The position numbers were made by a program, and so were the translations under genes. The notes under the pieces are model-generated. The model saw only the letters and a list, made by a program, of their open reading frames with translations. It was not told where the DNA came from and made no database searches. Source: Mesonia ostreae (lineage in GTDB: Bacteria > Bacteroidota > Bacteroidia > Flavobacteriales > Flavobacteriaceae). Taken from it: a DNA stretch of 64,000 nucleotides. Shown here in pieces: positions 50,606 through 59,531 of this stretch. The first letter of the stretch is position 1. Every line of letters starts with the position of its first letter. Where the stretch lies: positions 62,001 to 126,000 of the forward strand of contig NZ_JAVRBG010000008.1 in the NCBI RefSeq assembly GCF_031845265.1, given 5' to 3'.

Positions 50606-53026
50606 ATGATAGATGACCATAAAAATGAATTTCTTTTAAGATTGCAAAAAAGTTCATTGTATATAAGCTTAAAGGAAAAATGTTCTGATAAAGATGCTGA
50701 GGTCATTGCTCTTGTAGAAAAAATGACTTCCTATGCTTTCCAACGCACTAAAACGATATTGCGGCATATGGGTGAGTTTACACTACACGATGGTGACCAT
50801 CTGTTTCGTGTCTTGCACCTTATGGAAAGGCTTATACCTAAAGAAAAAATTGAAAATCTTTCACCACCAGAATTATTACTTCTTATCGCAAGTGCTTTTT
50901 TTCACGATATAGGTATGGCACCAGATGAAAAAGAAGTTTTGGCTTGGAAAAAAATATGGGATTATGAACCCGATATAAATACTGACGAACAAGCTTTTTA
51001 CGATGATTTCAAAAGATTTTACAACTCTCGACCCGAGGATGAAAAAAAATTGAGAGATTTAATTTCTAAAGGTCAATTTTCGCAAGTAGAACTTATAAAA
51101 TCGTATTTAATAACGGAGTATATCAGACAAACTCACGCTGACAGAGCTAGAACTATCATAGAGAATGACTGGTCTAATAAAGTAATGTTTCGAGATACTG
51201 ACCTTACAATAGAGTTGGCACAGATATGCTATAGTCATAACGAGGATCCTTTAAAGCTTTTAGACCTAGACAAAAATTTACTTTGTGGCCCAGGTATATA
51301 TGCCTGTTTACCTCTAGTGGGTGTAGTTTTGAGGTTAGCGGATATTCTAGACTTTGATGGTAAAAGAACCCCAAAAATTTTATATTCTCATTTGTATGTA
51401 AGAAATCCAATATCTGTAAAAGAATGGAATAAGCACAGAGCTGTTGAAGCTTGGGAAATTAGCCCTGACTTAATCCAGTTTAGTGCAAAATGTTCTCATC
51501 CAGTCATTGAGGCTTCTATCCACGATTTCTGCTCAATGATAGACCACGAGCTTAGCTTAGGAAATAATATTATATCAACTTTAAATGATTTCCATTTTGC
51601 GAGGGAGAGAGATCTACATCTAAAATTGCCTTTGAAGGTGAATAGAGAAAAAATCAGGACTAAAACCGACATAAAAAATAATCCTTTATACATTTATAAG
51701 GACACCAAATTTAACCTTAGTAAAACTCAAGTTATTGAGCTTTTAATGGGAACTAAACTTTATGGTAATCCAGAAGTTGCCTTGCGGGAGTTATTACAAA
51801 ATTCTATAGATGCTTGTTTGCTTAGAAAGGCACAAGAAATTAAATGGGGTAATTTATACGAGCCAGAGATTTTAGTGAAGTATTATACAGAGGGTGGAGA
51901 TAATGTTCTGGAAATAATAGACAACGGAACAGGGATGGATGAGTATATAATAGATAACTACTATTCTAAAATAGGTTCATCATTTTATAAGTCCAAAGAC
52001 TTTTATAATCTAAAAGCTGAATCAAATGCAGAATTTTACCCAACATCAAGATTTGGTATTGGTATACTGTCCTGCTTTATGATTTCTGATGTATTGATTG
52101 TGGACACAAAGAAAGTTTATGGCCCGCATAGGTCAAGTGACTCATATAATATTACCGTAGAGGGTCAGGAAAGTATATTTTGGATTAAAGAGGGAAAGCG
52201 AGACAAACCAGGTACTACCACAAAATTAATTTTAAGGAAAAATAAAAATCCTTGGGAGGATATGTCCGAGGATAAATTCATAGAAAATGTTGAAAGTGTT
52301 ATTCCCAATCCCCCTTTCGATATCAAAATTGAAACCACTTCGCATAAAAAGACCAGAAATATTGATAGCTTCAAGGAAATTACGTCTTATGCATTGAAGG
52401 ATTATTCTTGGGAAGAAAATGAGAATATTAGGCATATTGAAATTAACATTGACCGTGAAGATATTGGTATTCTCGGTTCTGCGACTGTGGCAATTTTAGA
52501 AAGTCATAATAAGCCGGTTAAGCATCTCGAGCTTAATTCTAGAGATATTGAGGTAGAGGGTGAAATGTTTACCCTTGAGAGAGATCTTAAAATAAGTGTT
52601 AACTCAATAGATGAGAGTTCAAAGTCAATTACAATCAGTGACGACGGTGATATTAGAACTGATGATTCTACGAGTGTTTTAACAAAGTCAAAATCGCGTC
52701 TGTCTCTGCACGGAATCGAAGTGCCAGCAAGTTTATTCCCTCAATCTTGGCGTATGAAAAACAACCAAGTGAAATTAAGTTGGCCATTTCCTTTGATTTT
52801 GGTCATAGATATATGTGGCGAAAGAGATTTAGACCTTAATTCACCCAGAACTGAAATTATTATTAGTGAGAAATGGACTGATTTTGAAGAGCAGTTAGCA
52901 AAAATAATTTGTCAAGGTATCAAAAATGAAGTTTCAGCTGAATATTGGTCTAATCTTATGGAAATTTTTGAAGCTTCATCGAGCAGTAGCGAAAATTTCA
53001 AAAGGGCTTTTAAAATTATCGTTTAA
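50606..53026 (+). CDS. HD-domain plus Hsp90-type (GHKL) ATPase protein, putative defence cargo
   Basis: 806 residues. An N-terminal HD-type domain shows HDGDHLFRVLHLMERL (~residue 60) and ASAFFHDIGM (~98), the H...HD metal site of phosphohydrolases. A GHKL/Hsp90-like ATPase follows: LRELLQNSIDACLLRK (N box, ~392), IIDNGTGMDEYII (G1) and SRFGIGILSCFMI (G2), then an Hsp90-middle-like part and LDLNSPRTEI near residue 755. HD-Hsp90-like fusions occur in bacterial defence islands; substrate unknown. The 104-nt upstream gap contains no other gene. Flanked by the 50470 and 53032 repeats, so it was probably inserted as a unit. Confidence 0.78.
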   Translation: MIDDHKNEFLLRLQKSSLYISLKEKCSDKDAEVIALVEKMTSYAFQRTKTILRHMGEFTLHDGDHLFRVLHLMERLIPKEKIENLSPPELLLLIASAFFHDIGMAPDEKEVLAWKKIWDYEPDINTDEQAFYDDFKRFYNSRPEDEKKLRDLISKGQFSQVELIKSYLITEYIRQTHADRARTIIENDWSNKVMFRDTDLTIELAQICYSHNEDPLKLLDLDKNLLCGPGIYACLPLVGVVLRLADILDFDGKRTPKILYSHLYVRNPISVKEWNKHRAVEAWEISPDLIQFSAKCSHPVIEASIHDFCSMIDHELSLGNNIISTLNDFHFARERDLHLKLPLKVNREKIRTKTDIKNNPLYIYKDTKFNLSKTQVIELLMGTKLYGNPEVALRELLQNSIDACLLRKAQEIKWGNLYEPEILVKYYTEGGDNVLEIIDNGTGMDEYIIDNYYSKIGSSFYKSKDFYNLKAESNAEFYPTSRFGIGILSCFMISDVLIVDTKKVYGPHRSSDSYNITVEGQESIFWIKEGKRDKPGTTTKLILRKNKNPWEDMSEDKFIENVESVIPNPPFDIKIETTSHKKTRNIDSFKEITSYALKDYSWEENENIRHIEINIDREDIGILGSATVAILESHNKPVKHLELNSRDIEVEGEMFTLERDLKISVNSIDESSKSITISDDGDIRTDDSTSVLTKSKSRLSLHGIEVPASLFPQSWRMKNNQVKLSWPFPLILVIDICGERDLDLNSPRTEIIISEKWTDFEEQLAKIICQGIKNEVSAEYWSNLMEIFEASSSSSENFKRAFKIIV

Positions 53027-53031
53027 AAGGA

Positions 53032-53060
53032 TTTATTCTGAGGCGTGGTCGATATTTGAA
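53032..53060 (+). repeat. Direct repeat copy after the HD/Hsp90-type ATPase gene (right copy)
   Basis: Degenerate copy of the coupling-protein 3' end (see 50470-50498). In one frame it reads FKRIYSEAWSIFE against FERVYEEARSIFD in the coupling protein. It lies 6 nt after the ATPase stop, in otherwise non-coding DNA (53027-53176). Confidence 0.65.
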
Positions 53061-53176
53061 CTAAAATATTTATTGTCTGCAAACATTGTAAGTTTATTTC
53101 TGTTAAATTATTAGGATAATATTATCTTTATTGTCTGGCCATAAATAGCTGCCAATAACCCAAAAAAAACATAATA

Positions 53177-55480
53177 TTGAATCCAATTTACTTAGATACA
53201 CATATCCATACATCTGCAAATCCTAATCAAGTAGATGACGATTACGATATTGAATTATTGGTTAAAAAAATTAACGAATTTAATGGAAATTCAGAATTCC
53301 TAATTTCGCTTACTGACCATAATATGGTTAACAAAAATGCTTACCTTAAAGCAGTAGCTTTGAACTTAAATATCATTCTTGGAGTTGAGCTACATATTAG
53401 AAATTATGATAATTGTCCTGCATATCATTGCCATATCTATTTTGACCTAAAAGAAATTACTGGAGATATTCTTGATGATATTAATAATAAATTGGATGAA
53501 TTGTATCCTAAAAAGGAGGTAGAAAAAAAAGACCCAACCATTCCAACAATCCAAGAGATAATTAATAAATTTGATTCTTATGAGTTTATGCTTTTGCCCC
53601 ACGGTGGACAATCTCACGCTACGTTCAATACATCAATACCAAAAGACACAAGATTAGATAGTACCTTAGAAAGGAATGTTTATTACAACCACTTTGAAGG
53701 ATTTACTGCAAGAGGAGATAAAGGATTAGAGAAAACACAAGATTATTTCAAAAAGCTTGGAATAAATGAGTTTGTAAACCTTATAACTTGTAGTGATAAT
53801 TATACGCCAACAACATACCCAAATGGTAAGGATAAAAATCCATTTAATCCAACTTGGATGTTGGCAGAACCTACCTTTAACGGTTTAAGGTTATCCTTAT
53901 CTGAGCAGTCTAGATTGATTTATTCAGGGAATAAACCCACGTTTTATTCAGAGAATATTCAGTCGGTATCCCACAAACAAGATAACATCGAAATAGACAT
54001 TGATTTGACTTCTGGATTGAATGTTATAATTGGAGGCTCTTCTAGCGGAAAAACTTTGCTTGTTGATTCAATAGTTAGATGTTTAAATAAAAACACTGAG
54101 GAATCGATATACCATCAGTACGGTATTGAGAAGTTCGCAATTGTTAACCCTTCAGGTATGAAGCCGCACTATCTATCTCAAAATTATATTATGGGCGTTG
54201 TTAACAATATAAGTGAAGATAAAATTGAGAATATAGACATCATCAAAAGAGCGTTTCCTGGAGACGAAGACATCAAAACTAGTATCAATAATGGATTGCG
54301 TGAGTTTAAAAAAAATATACTTTCATTAATAAGTAGCGTCAAAGTTCTTGAAGAGGAAAGTCAAACATTACAGACTATTCCAGTCCTTTCAAGATTGATA
54401 ACTAGAGAGAATTTAGAGACTAATATTTATGATAATCTTCAATCAAGCGAATTAGAGAATGAAAAACTAAGGTTTTCGCAAGGTATTTATGACGAATATG
54501 TACAATCCTTAGAGACTATAGATGATTTCTTATCAAAATATCCATTTATTACACACGATTCTGAATTAGTATACAAACTTAAAACTGAGTTAGCTGAAGT
54601 GTTGAATATATCTAATAAGGAAAAACAAGTTAGACATTTACTTGAAAGTGAGCAAGAGTCATACAATCAAATCTTAAGACATTCTAACTCTGAAGAACAA
54701 ACTAAAAGGCAAAACTTCAATAAACTTTTAGAATCTTTAAAGAAATATGTTCGAGCCTACAGAAAATTCCATAGAACTATTAATTCTATTTCGAGTTATA
54801 CTCTCAATTTTGATTCAGAAGAAATAGAATCAATGGGACACAAACTATATATTGAGAATGATTTTATACTTAGCACAGACAAATTTATTGAGGTGGTCAA
54901 TCACTTCTTAAAAAGTAAGATAAATAGTTTTGAAAGCATTACACCTGAACTATTATTTGAAAGCAATTTCAAAAAACAGAAACCTAAAGTTCACGACTAT
55001 GATGATTTTGAAAATAGAATATATAACAGCTTCGAAGAGCTAAATAAAAAGAAGTACAAAATAATAACTAACGATGGTCGTGAATTTGATAAACTTAGTC
55101 CTGGATGGAAAACGTCAGTTATTCTAGATATAATTTTAGGGTATGATAAGGATAGTGCACCAATTATTATTGACCAACCAGAAGATAATTTGGCAACGGA
55201 TTATATAAATAAAGGTTTAGTTACTGCAGTAAAAAAAATTAAAAGCAAAAAACAAATAATATTGGTTTCTCATAATGCAACAATACCTATGCTTGCTGAT
55301 GCACAGAATGTTATTCTTTGCAGAAATGAAAACAACAAACTTATAATAAAATCCAGTCCTTTAGAGGGCGAAATTGATGGAACGAGTGTTGTTGATCTTA
55401 TCGCCAAGATTACTGACGGCGGCAAATCATCAATCAAAAAAAGAGTGAAAAAGTATAATCTTAAAAAATTTAGCGAATAA
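53177..55480 (+). CDS. PHP-domain/AAA ATPase (TrlF-like), putative defence cargo
   Basis: 767 residues from a TTG start. The N-terminal ~230 residues form a PHP (polymerase/histidinol phosphatase) metal-dependent phosphoesterase domain: LDTHIHTSAN, SLTDHNM, ILGVELHIR, LLPHGGQS. From residue ~285 an ABC/SMC-like ATPase begins with Walker A GGSSSGKTLL, a coiled-coil middle (~370-560) and the ABC signature/Walker B region LSPGWKTSVILDII and PIIIDQPEDNLAT (~660), then a switch His in LVSHNA. PHP plus SMC-like ATPases occur in several defence systems; family name TrlF is from memory. Its TAATG overlap with the acidic 100-aa gene shows coupling. Confidence 0.78.
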   Translation: MNPIYLDTHIHTSANPNQVDDDYDIELLVKKINEFNGNSEFLISLTDHNMVNKNAYLKAVALNLNIILGVELHIRNYDNCPAYHCHIYFDLKEITGDILDDINNKLDELYPKKEVEKKDPTIPTIQEIINKFDSYEFMLLPHGGQSHATFNTSIPKDTRLDSTLERNVYYNHFEGFTARGDKGLEKTQDYFKKLGINEFVNLITCSDNYTPTTYPNGKDKNPFNPTWMLAEPTFNGLRLSLSEQSRLIYSGNKPTFYSENIQSVSHKQDNIEIDIDLTSGLNVIIGGSSSGKTLLVDSIVRCLNKNTEESIYHQYGIEKFAIVNPSGMKPHYLSQNYIMGVVNNISEDKIENIDIIKRAFPGDEDIKTSINNGLREFKKNILSLISSVKVLEEESQTLQTIPVLSRLITRENLETNIYDNLQSSELENEKLRFSQGIYDEYVQSLETIDDFLSKYPFITHDSELVYKLKTELAEVLNISNKEKQVRHLLESEQESYNQILRHSNSEEQTKRQNFNKLLESLKKYVRAYRKFHRTINSISSYTLNFDSEEIESMGHKLYIENDFILSTDKFIEVVNHFLKSKINSFESITPELLFESNFKKQKPKVHDYDDFENRIYNSFEELNKKKYKIITNDGREFDKLSPGWKTSVILDIILGYDKDSAPIIIDQPEDNLATDYINKGLVTAVKKIKSKKQIILVSHNATIPMLADAQNVILCRNENNKLIIKSSPLEGEIDGTSVVDLIAKITDGGKSSIKKRVKKYNLKKFSE

Positions 55481-55782
55481 TGAAATTAATATTCAATAAA
55501 GAAGAAAATAATGATATAACGGTCAAAATACAACAAGGAACAGTTCCTGTTGAATTTACTTATACAGAAATGATAAATCAACTTCTTGAAGATAATACAA
55601 TTGACGATACTGATTTTGGAAATCTTTCAGACGAAGAATCGAAAAATCTAGAAGATATGCTAAACAAAATTTCTGATATTTTTGACGAAGAGGAAATTTC
55701 AGAAATAGAGCAAGAAGTGATGGTGCCAAACGAAGAGACCTCCATTAAGGATGAGGACGATAATGACGACTTACCTTTCTAA
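55480..55782 (+). CDS. Small acidic protein coupled to the PHP-AAA ATPase
   Basis: 100 residues, very rich in Asp and Glu (DNTIDDTDFGNLSDEESKNL; C-terminus KDEDDNDDLPF). The terminal DDDLPF-like tip is similar to the SSB C-terminal interaction peptide, which may be coincidence. No catalytic motif. Start shares one base with the ATPase stop. Could be a DNA-mimic inhibitor, adaptor or antitoxin for the neighbouring proteins; this is speculation. Confidence 0.65.
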   Translation: MKLIFNKEENNDITVKIQQGTVPVEFTYTEMINQLLEDNTIDDTDFGNLSDEESKNLEDMLNKISDIFDEEEISEIEQEVMVPNEETSIKDEDDNDDLPF

Positions 55783-55818
55783 AAAATAAATTACTAATAA
55801 TTAATCTCTTAAGACCAT

Positions 55819-56853
55819 TTGAGAAAAAATCAAGAAGAATTCTATTGTTTCAATGAAACTGGTCAATGCAGTTTGCCATCCAAATCTGAAGTTTTAGAAC
55901 TAAAGCATAAAGGGATAAAACCAGTCGCTTTCTTAGATAGTAATGTTTGCTTAAATATTATTAAGCTGATTGATTATGGCAAAAATGCTACTAACTGTAA
56001 TCGACGAAAAATACTTCACTTAAAAGAAATTATATCAAAATCGGATATGCGCATCAATGGCCTATTCGGAATTTTGGAACTTTGCGAAAAAGATGGACAT
56101 TTCTTAAACGATAAATATCGTGACTTTAAATACAGGCTCGAATTTTTTGAGCAAATTCCAAATAAATATTTGAATAAAGGCAATTATGATTTCCTTAGGG
56201 ATTTTCATCTAATCAGAGAAGTGCCAGATTTTGCAAATGCGAATTCGTTTTATGAAAAACTCTCAATTTTACAATTAAGTTACTGTTGCTTACTGAAAAT
56301 TCGAGAACTTGCTTTAGGGAGTACTAAAAAGAATAATGCTGAATCGAATATAGATGCTTTTACCCAATGGATTGTCAACGATTTGGGACTTATGCTCGGT
56401 ATCGAGTATAAACTTGCTATGAGTGTCCTTGGGGGTAGGACAGAATTTAGAAAAATGATTGGATTGGATGATAAATCACCCTCGGCAAAACGAAAAATTA
56501 AAGGCTCGGTATGGGATATTTTTCATTCAAGATATTGTATGCATAATGCAAATATAAGTAAGCATTTGGGAGAAAATATTTCGGCATATTTTGTCACTAA
56601 TGATTATAATTTATTTACACTTTTATCAAAGTATTCTCTAACAGGAATATTAGACCCTGGAGATGATTCAGGCACTACAAGCTGGTATAATACTGATTTT
56701 GATTATCCACATTTAGATAATAAATTTTTAGAAAAAAATACTGAGGAAATGTTAAACTTAATGCACGACCGATTAAAAGTTGATTTTCAGTACAATAAAG
56801 AAAAAGTAAATAAGATGATTTCAACATTGGAGAAAGAAAACGATATTCTATAA
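55819..56853 (+). CDS. PIN-like domain protein (putative ribonuclease)
   Basis: 344 residues from a TTG start at 55819; no ATG is available before the conserved region. FLDSNVCLNIIKL (~residue 38) with an acidic residue on a strand end, GILELCEKDGH (~75) and YFVTNDYNLFTLL (~270) have the pattern of acidic residues in PIN-like nucleases (D ... E ... D). The central ~120 residues are helical. It is 36 nt after the acidic protein gene on the same strand. A toxin-like RNase next to a PHP-AAA ATPase and an acidic partner would fit an abortive-infection unit. Assignment of the PIN fold is moderate. Confidence 0.5.
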   Translation: MRKNQEEFYCFNETGQCSLPSKSEVLELKHKGIKPVAFLDSNVCLNIIKLIDYGKNATNCNRRKILHLKEIISKSDMRINGLFGILELCEKDGHFLNDKYRDFKYRLEFFEQIPNKYLNKGNYDFLRDFHLIREVPDFANANSFYEKLSILQLSYCCLLKIRELALGSTKKNNAESNIDAFTQWIVNDLGLMLGIEYKLAMSVLGGRTEFRKMIGLDDKSPSAKRKIKGSVWDIFHSRYCMHNANISKHLGENISAYFVTNDYNLFTLLSKYSLTGILDPGDDSGTTSWYNTDFDYPHLDNKFLEKNTEEMLNLMHDRLKVDFQYNKEKVNKMISTLEKENDIL

Positions 56854-56981
56854 ATAATCAAATTGCTGTTTTCTAAATAGTCTATATCGCTTCAAATATT
56901 TCCCTTTTTTCACTCATTCTTTTTTGACCAAATTTCGCAATTTAAATTCAATATCTTTACTGTCTGATTTTATTTAACTAA

Positions 56982-58349
56982 ATGACCGAAACAAACCGCA
57001 TAGAATACAAACGAGAATTGTCCGATGGGCTTGAAAAGGAGGTTGTCGCTTTTCTGAACTATCGCGAAGGAGGCATTATACATATCGGTATCGATAAAAA
57101 TGGAAATACCTATGGATTAGCAGATGCGGATGCCGACCAGTTGAAGATCAAGGATAGACTAAAGAACAACATCCGCCCTTCTGCACTTGGTCTGTTCGAT
57201 ATTGTGAGCGAGGAAAGGGATAACAAAAACATCCTAAAAATTATTGTGGCAAGCGGCTCCGAAAAACCTTATTATCTCAAAAAATATGGGATGAGCGAAA
57301 AGGGCTGTTATATTCGCCTGGGTTCAGCTGCTGAACCGATGCCACAAAAAATGATAGATGAGCTCTTTGCCAAGCGTACCCGAAATTCCATCAGTAAGAT
57401 TAAAGCAGGACGACAGGATTTGAGCTTCGGGCAGCTAAAAATCTACTACGAAGAATCGGGACATACCCTTGGTAAAGCATTTGCAAAGAACTTGGAACTG
57501 CTTACGGAAGACGGTGCATTTAATTATGCTGGCTATCTATTGGCAGATAAAAACAATACCTCTATCAAGGTTGCTAAATATTCCGGCACAACCCGGACAG
57601 ACCTAATAGAAAGTAACGAATACGGACACGAATGCCTAGTTAAGGCTACTAAGCAAGTGATAGATAAAATTGCGGTCGAGAACAGAACCACCACAAAAAT
57701 CACGGCCAAAGAAAGACAGCAAGCCAACCTTTGGCATCCCATCGCCTTGCGTGAAGCCATTATAAATGCGTTTGTGCATAATGATTACACAAATGAGATT
57801 ACCCCAAAGTTTGAAATCTTTACCGATAGAATTGAAATCACATCTGCTGGTGGTCTTCCGGAAGGATTGAGCAAGCAAGAATTTTTTGAAGGCTTTTCAG
57901 TGCCACGTAATAAGGAACTGATGCGAATTTTTAAAGATTTGGAACTGGTGGAACAATTAGGTTCTGGCATCCCTCGTATTTTAGAGCATTATGGAAAAGA
58001 GAGTTTTAGTTTTTCTGATAACTTTCTTAGAATGACTTTTAGTGCTAAAGAAGTTGCTGATGAATCTACTATTAGAGAAGATGGTCAAAAAGGTGGTGTA
58101 ACAGGTGGTGCAATGGGTGGTGTAACAGGTGGTGTAATAGATGCCATTGAGGCTTTGACTAATAGACAGAAAGAAGTTCTTAAACTTATTGCAAGCAATA
58201 CTTCTATTACTTATAATGAAATAGCTGAAGCTTTAAGTATCAATGAATCTGCTGTTGGAAAACATATTACAACTATCAAGAATAAAGGTTTTTTGATACG
58301 TCAAGGCGGTACGCAGGGATACTGGGAAGTTAATGTTAAAAGAAAATAA
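56982..58349 (+). CDS. Schlafen AlbA_2-domain putative DNA-binding regulator (RecG-like C-terminal)
   Basis: 455 residues. The N-terminal AlbA_2 domain is clear: EYKRELSDGLEKEVVAFLN, EGGIIHIGIDKNG, and KPYYLKKYGMSEKGCYIRLG (in pieces). The central region has the usual family block AVENRTT..., LWHPIALREAIINAFVHNDY and FEIFTDRIEITSAGGLPEG, and a C-terminal winged helix (LTNRQKEVLKLIASNTSITYNEIAEAL). Before the helix there is a Gly/Thr/Met repeat (GGVTGGAMGGVTGGV) coded by a tandem repeat at about 58089-58140. Such proteins are transcriptional or antiphage regulators. It precedes a GHKL ATPase gene by 9 nt, forming an operon with it and a 759-aa protein. Confidence 0.85.
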   Translation: MTETNRIEYKRELSDGLEKEVVAFLNYREGGIIHIGIDKNGNTYGLADADADQLKIKDRLKNNIRPSALGLFDIVSEERDNKNILKIIVASGSEKPYYLKKYGMSEKGCYIRLGSAAEPMPQKMIDELFAKRTRNSISKIKAGRQDLSFGQLKIYYEESGHTLGKAFAKNLELLTEDGAFNYAGYLLADKNNTSIKVAKYSGTTRTDLIESNEYGHECLVKATKQVIDKIAVENRTTTKITAKERQQANLWHPIALREAIINAFVHNDYTNEITPKFEIFTDRIEITSAGGLPEGLSKQEFFEGFSVPRNKELMRIFKDLELVEQLGSGIPRILEHYGKESFSFSDNFLRMTFSAKEVADESTIREDGQKGGVTGGAMGGVTGGVIDAIEALTNRQKEVLKLIASNTSITYNEIAEALSINESAVGKHITTIKNKGFLIRQGGTQGYWEVNVKRK

Positions 58350-58358
58350 ATAAGGCTA

Positions 58359-59528
58359 ATGACAGAATTTAAAATATCGACAACTGCCACACCTGCAAAA
58401 CTAAACCTGCTCTACAATAAAATAGCCGGGCAAGACCTGGTTGATACTACATTGATATTACCGGGTTATCTGACTAAGTATAGATTCGGTTTGCTTTCGG
58501 ATATTTTAAAGCTTGTATTTTATCTTAATAGCAAAAGCAATATCAAGTTAGTCAAAATTAATGTTGAAGAAAGTGAACTAGATAAGTTTTATGATCAAGA
58601 ATATAGTTATCCAATTATATCTTTGTTATGGAATATTTCAAGATTTACCGATGAAGATGGAAAAGATATTAAAGAAAAGTTAAGAGTAAAGCAAAATGAA
58701 TTTTTTGTTAGAATGAACTCTCTTTCCAAATTTAAAGGCAATAAGTATATTTTAGTAAATACAGATCACCTACCTAAAAATAATGGTTTAATAAGACTAT
58801 TGGAGGGACCTGAGGGTTTTAACGATGATGAGGATAAGGTAGTGAAAAAAGTAAAAAAGATCCTAAAGGATTATATCCTCACATTCAATAGAAAAAATCT
58901 AAATGAGATAGACCCTATTATTGAAGATATCGGCGCCATTATATTTGAACTTGTGAAAAACACATTTGAATGGGGAAGAACTGACACTAATAATGTTGAT
59001 TTGTCTCCAAGCATAAGAGGTGCTTACATAAGGTTTCATATCGGTAAAGATGAAAAAATTAAAGAAGAGTTCAAGGATACTCCATTAGAGCAATTTTTTA
59101 CTCATCCTAAGCTACTTCAGCAATCAACAAATGATCAGCAGCAAATCTATTATCTCGAAATTTTAGTTTTCGATTCCGGTGTTGGGTTCGTAGAAAAGTT
59201 TGGCAAAGAAGATCAAGTTAGCGATATCAATATTATAAAAAAATGTCTTATAAAAAATCAAACTTCCTCAAAATCTAATTTGAAAACGAAAAAAGGTAAA
59301 GGACTTGATAGAATTTTAAATATTCTAGATGATAAAGGATTTCTAAGGATAACCACAGATAGATACTGCTTATATCGAAACCTTATAAAAAATAAATACG
59401 AACCTGTAGACAAAAACAATTTAGACAATCTGGTATTGCAAAATTGGAACAACGATGTTCTTAACCGTCAGAATACTATCAAATCGAAAGGGTCTTTCAT
59501 TAGTATTTTATACCCTTTTAAAAGTTAA
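58359..59528 (+). CDS. GHKL-type ATPase, putative defence component
   Basis: 389 residues. The ATPase motifs of the GHKL fold (gyrase/Hsp90/MutL) are present in the C-terminal half: N box IIFELVKNTFEWG (~residue 194), G1 VFDSGVGF (~270) and a GKGLDRILNIL G2-like box (~312). The N-terminal ~170 residues are unassigned. It lacks the transducer or HisKA partners of topoisomerases and kinases. It is translationally coupled (3-nt gap) to the 759-aa protein, so the pair probably functions together. Substrate and role unknown. Confidence 0.72.
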   Translation: MTEFKISTTATPAKLNLLYNKIAGQDLVDTTLILPGYLTKYRFGLLSDILKLVFYLNSKSNIKLVKINVEESELDKFYDQEYSYPIISLLWNISRFTDEDGKDIKEKLRVKQNEFFVRMNSLSKFKGNKYILVNTDHLPKNNGLIRLLEGPEGFNDDEDKVVKKVKKILKDYILTFNRKNLNEIDPIIEDIGAIIFELVKNTFEWGRTDTNNVDLSPSIRGAYIRFHIGKDEKIKEEFKDTPLEQFFTHPKLLQQSTNDQQQIYYLEILVFDSGVGFVEKFGKEDQVSDINIIKKCLIKNQTSSKSNLKTKKGKGLDRILNILDDKGFLRITTDRYCLYRNLIKNKYEPVDKNNLDNLVLQNWNNDVLNRQNTIKSKGSFISILYPFKS

Positions 59529-59531
59529 TTA

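Noticed and set aside
52926..53114. 62-codon frame overlapping the end of the HD/Hsp90-type gene
   Set aside because: Most of it is out of frame with the real gene; its interesting part is only the coupling-protein repeat, described separately.
58083..58140. Short tandem repeat resembling a CRISPR or VNTR
   Set aside because: It encodes the Gly/Thr/Met linker in the AlbA_2-type protein and lacks spacers and repeats of CRISPR size.
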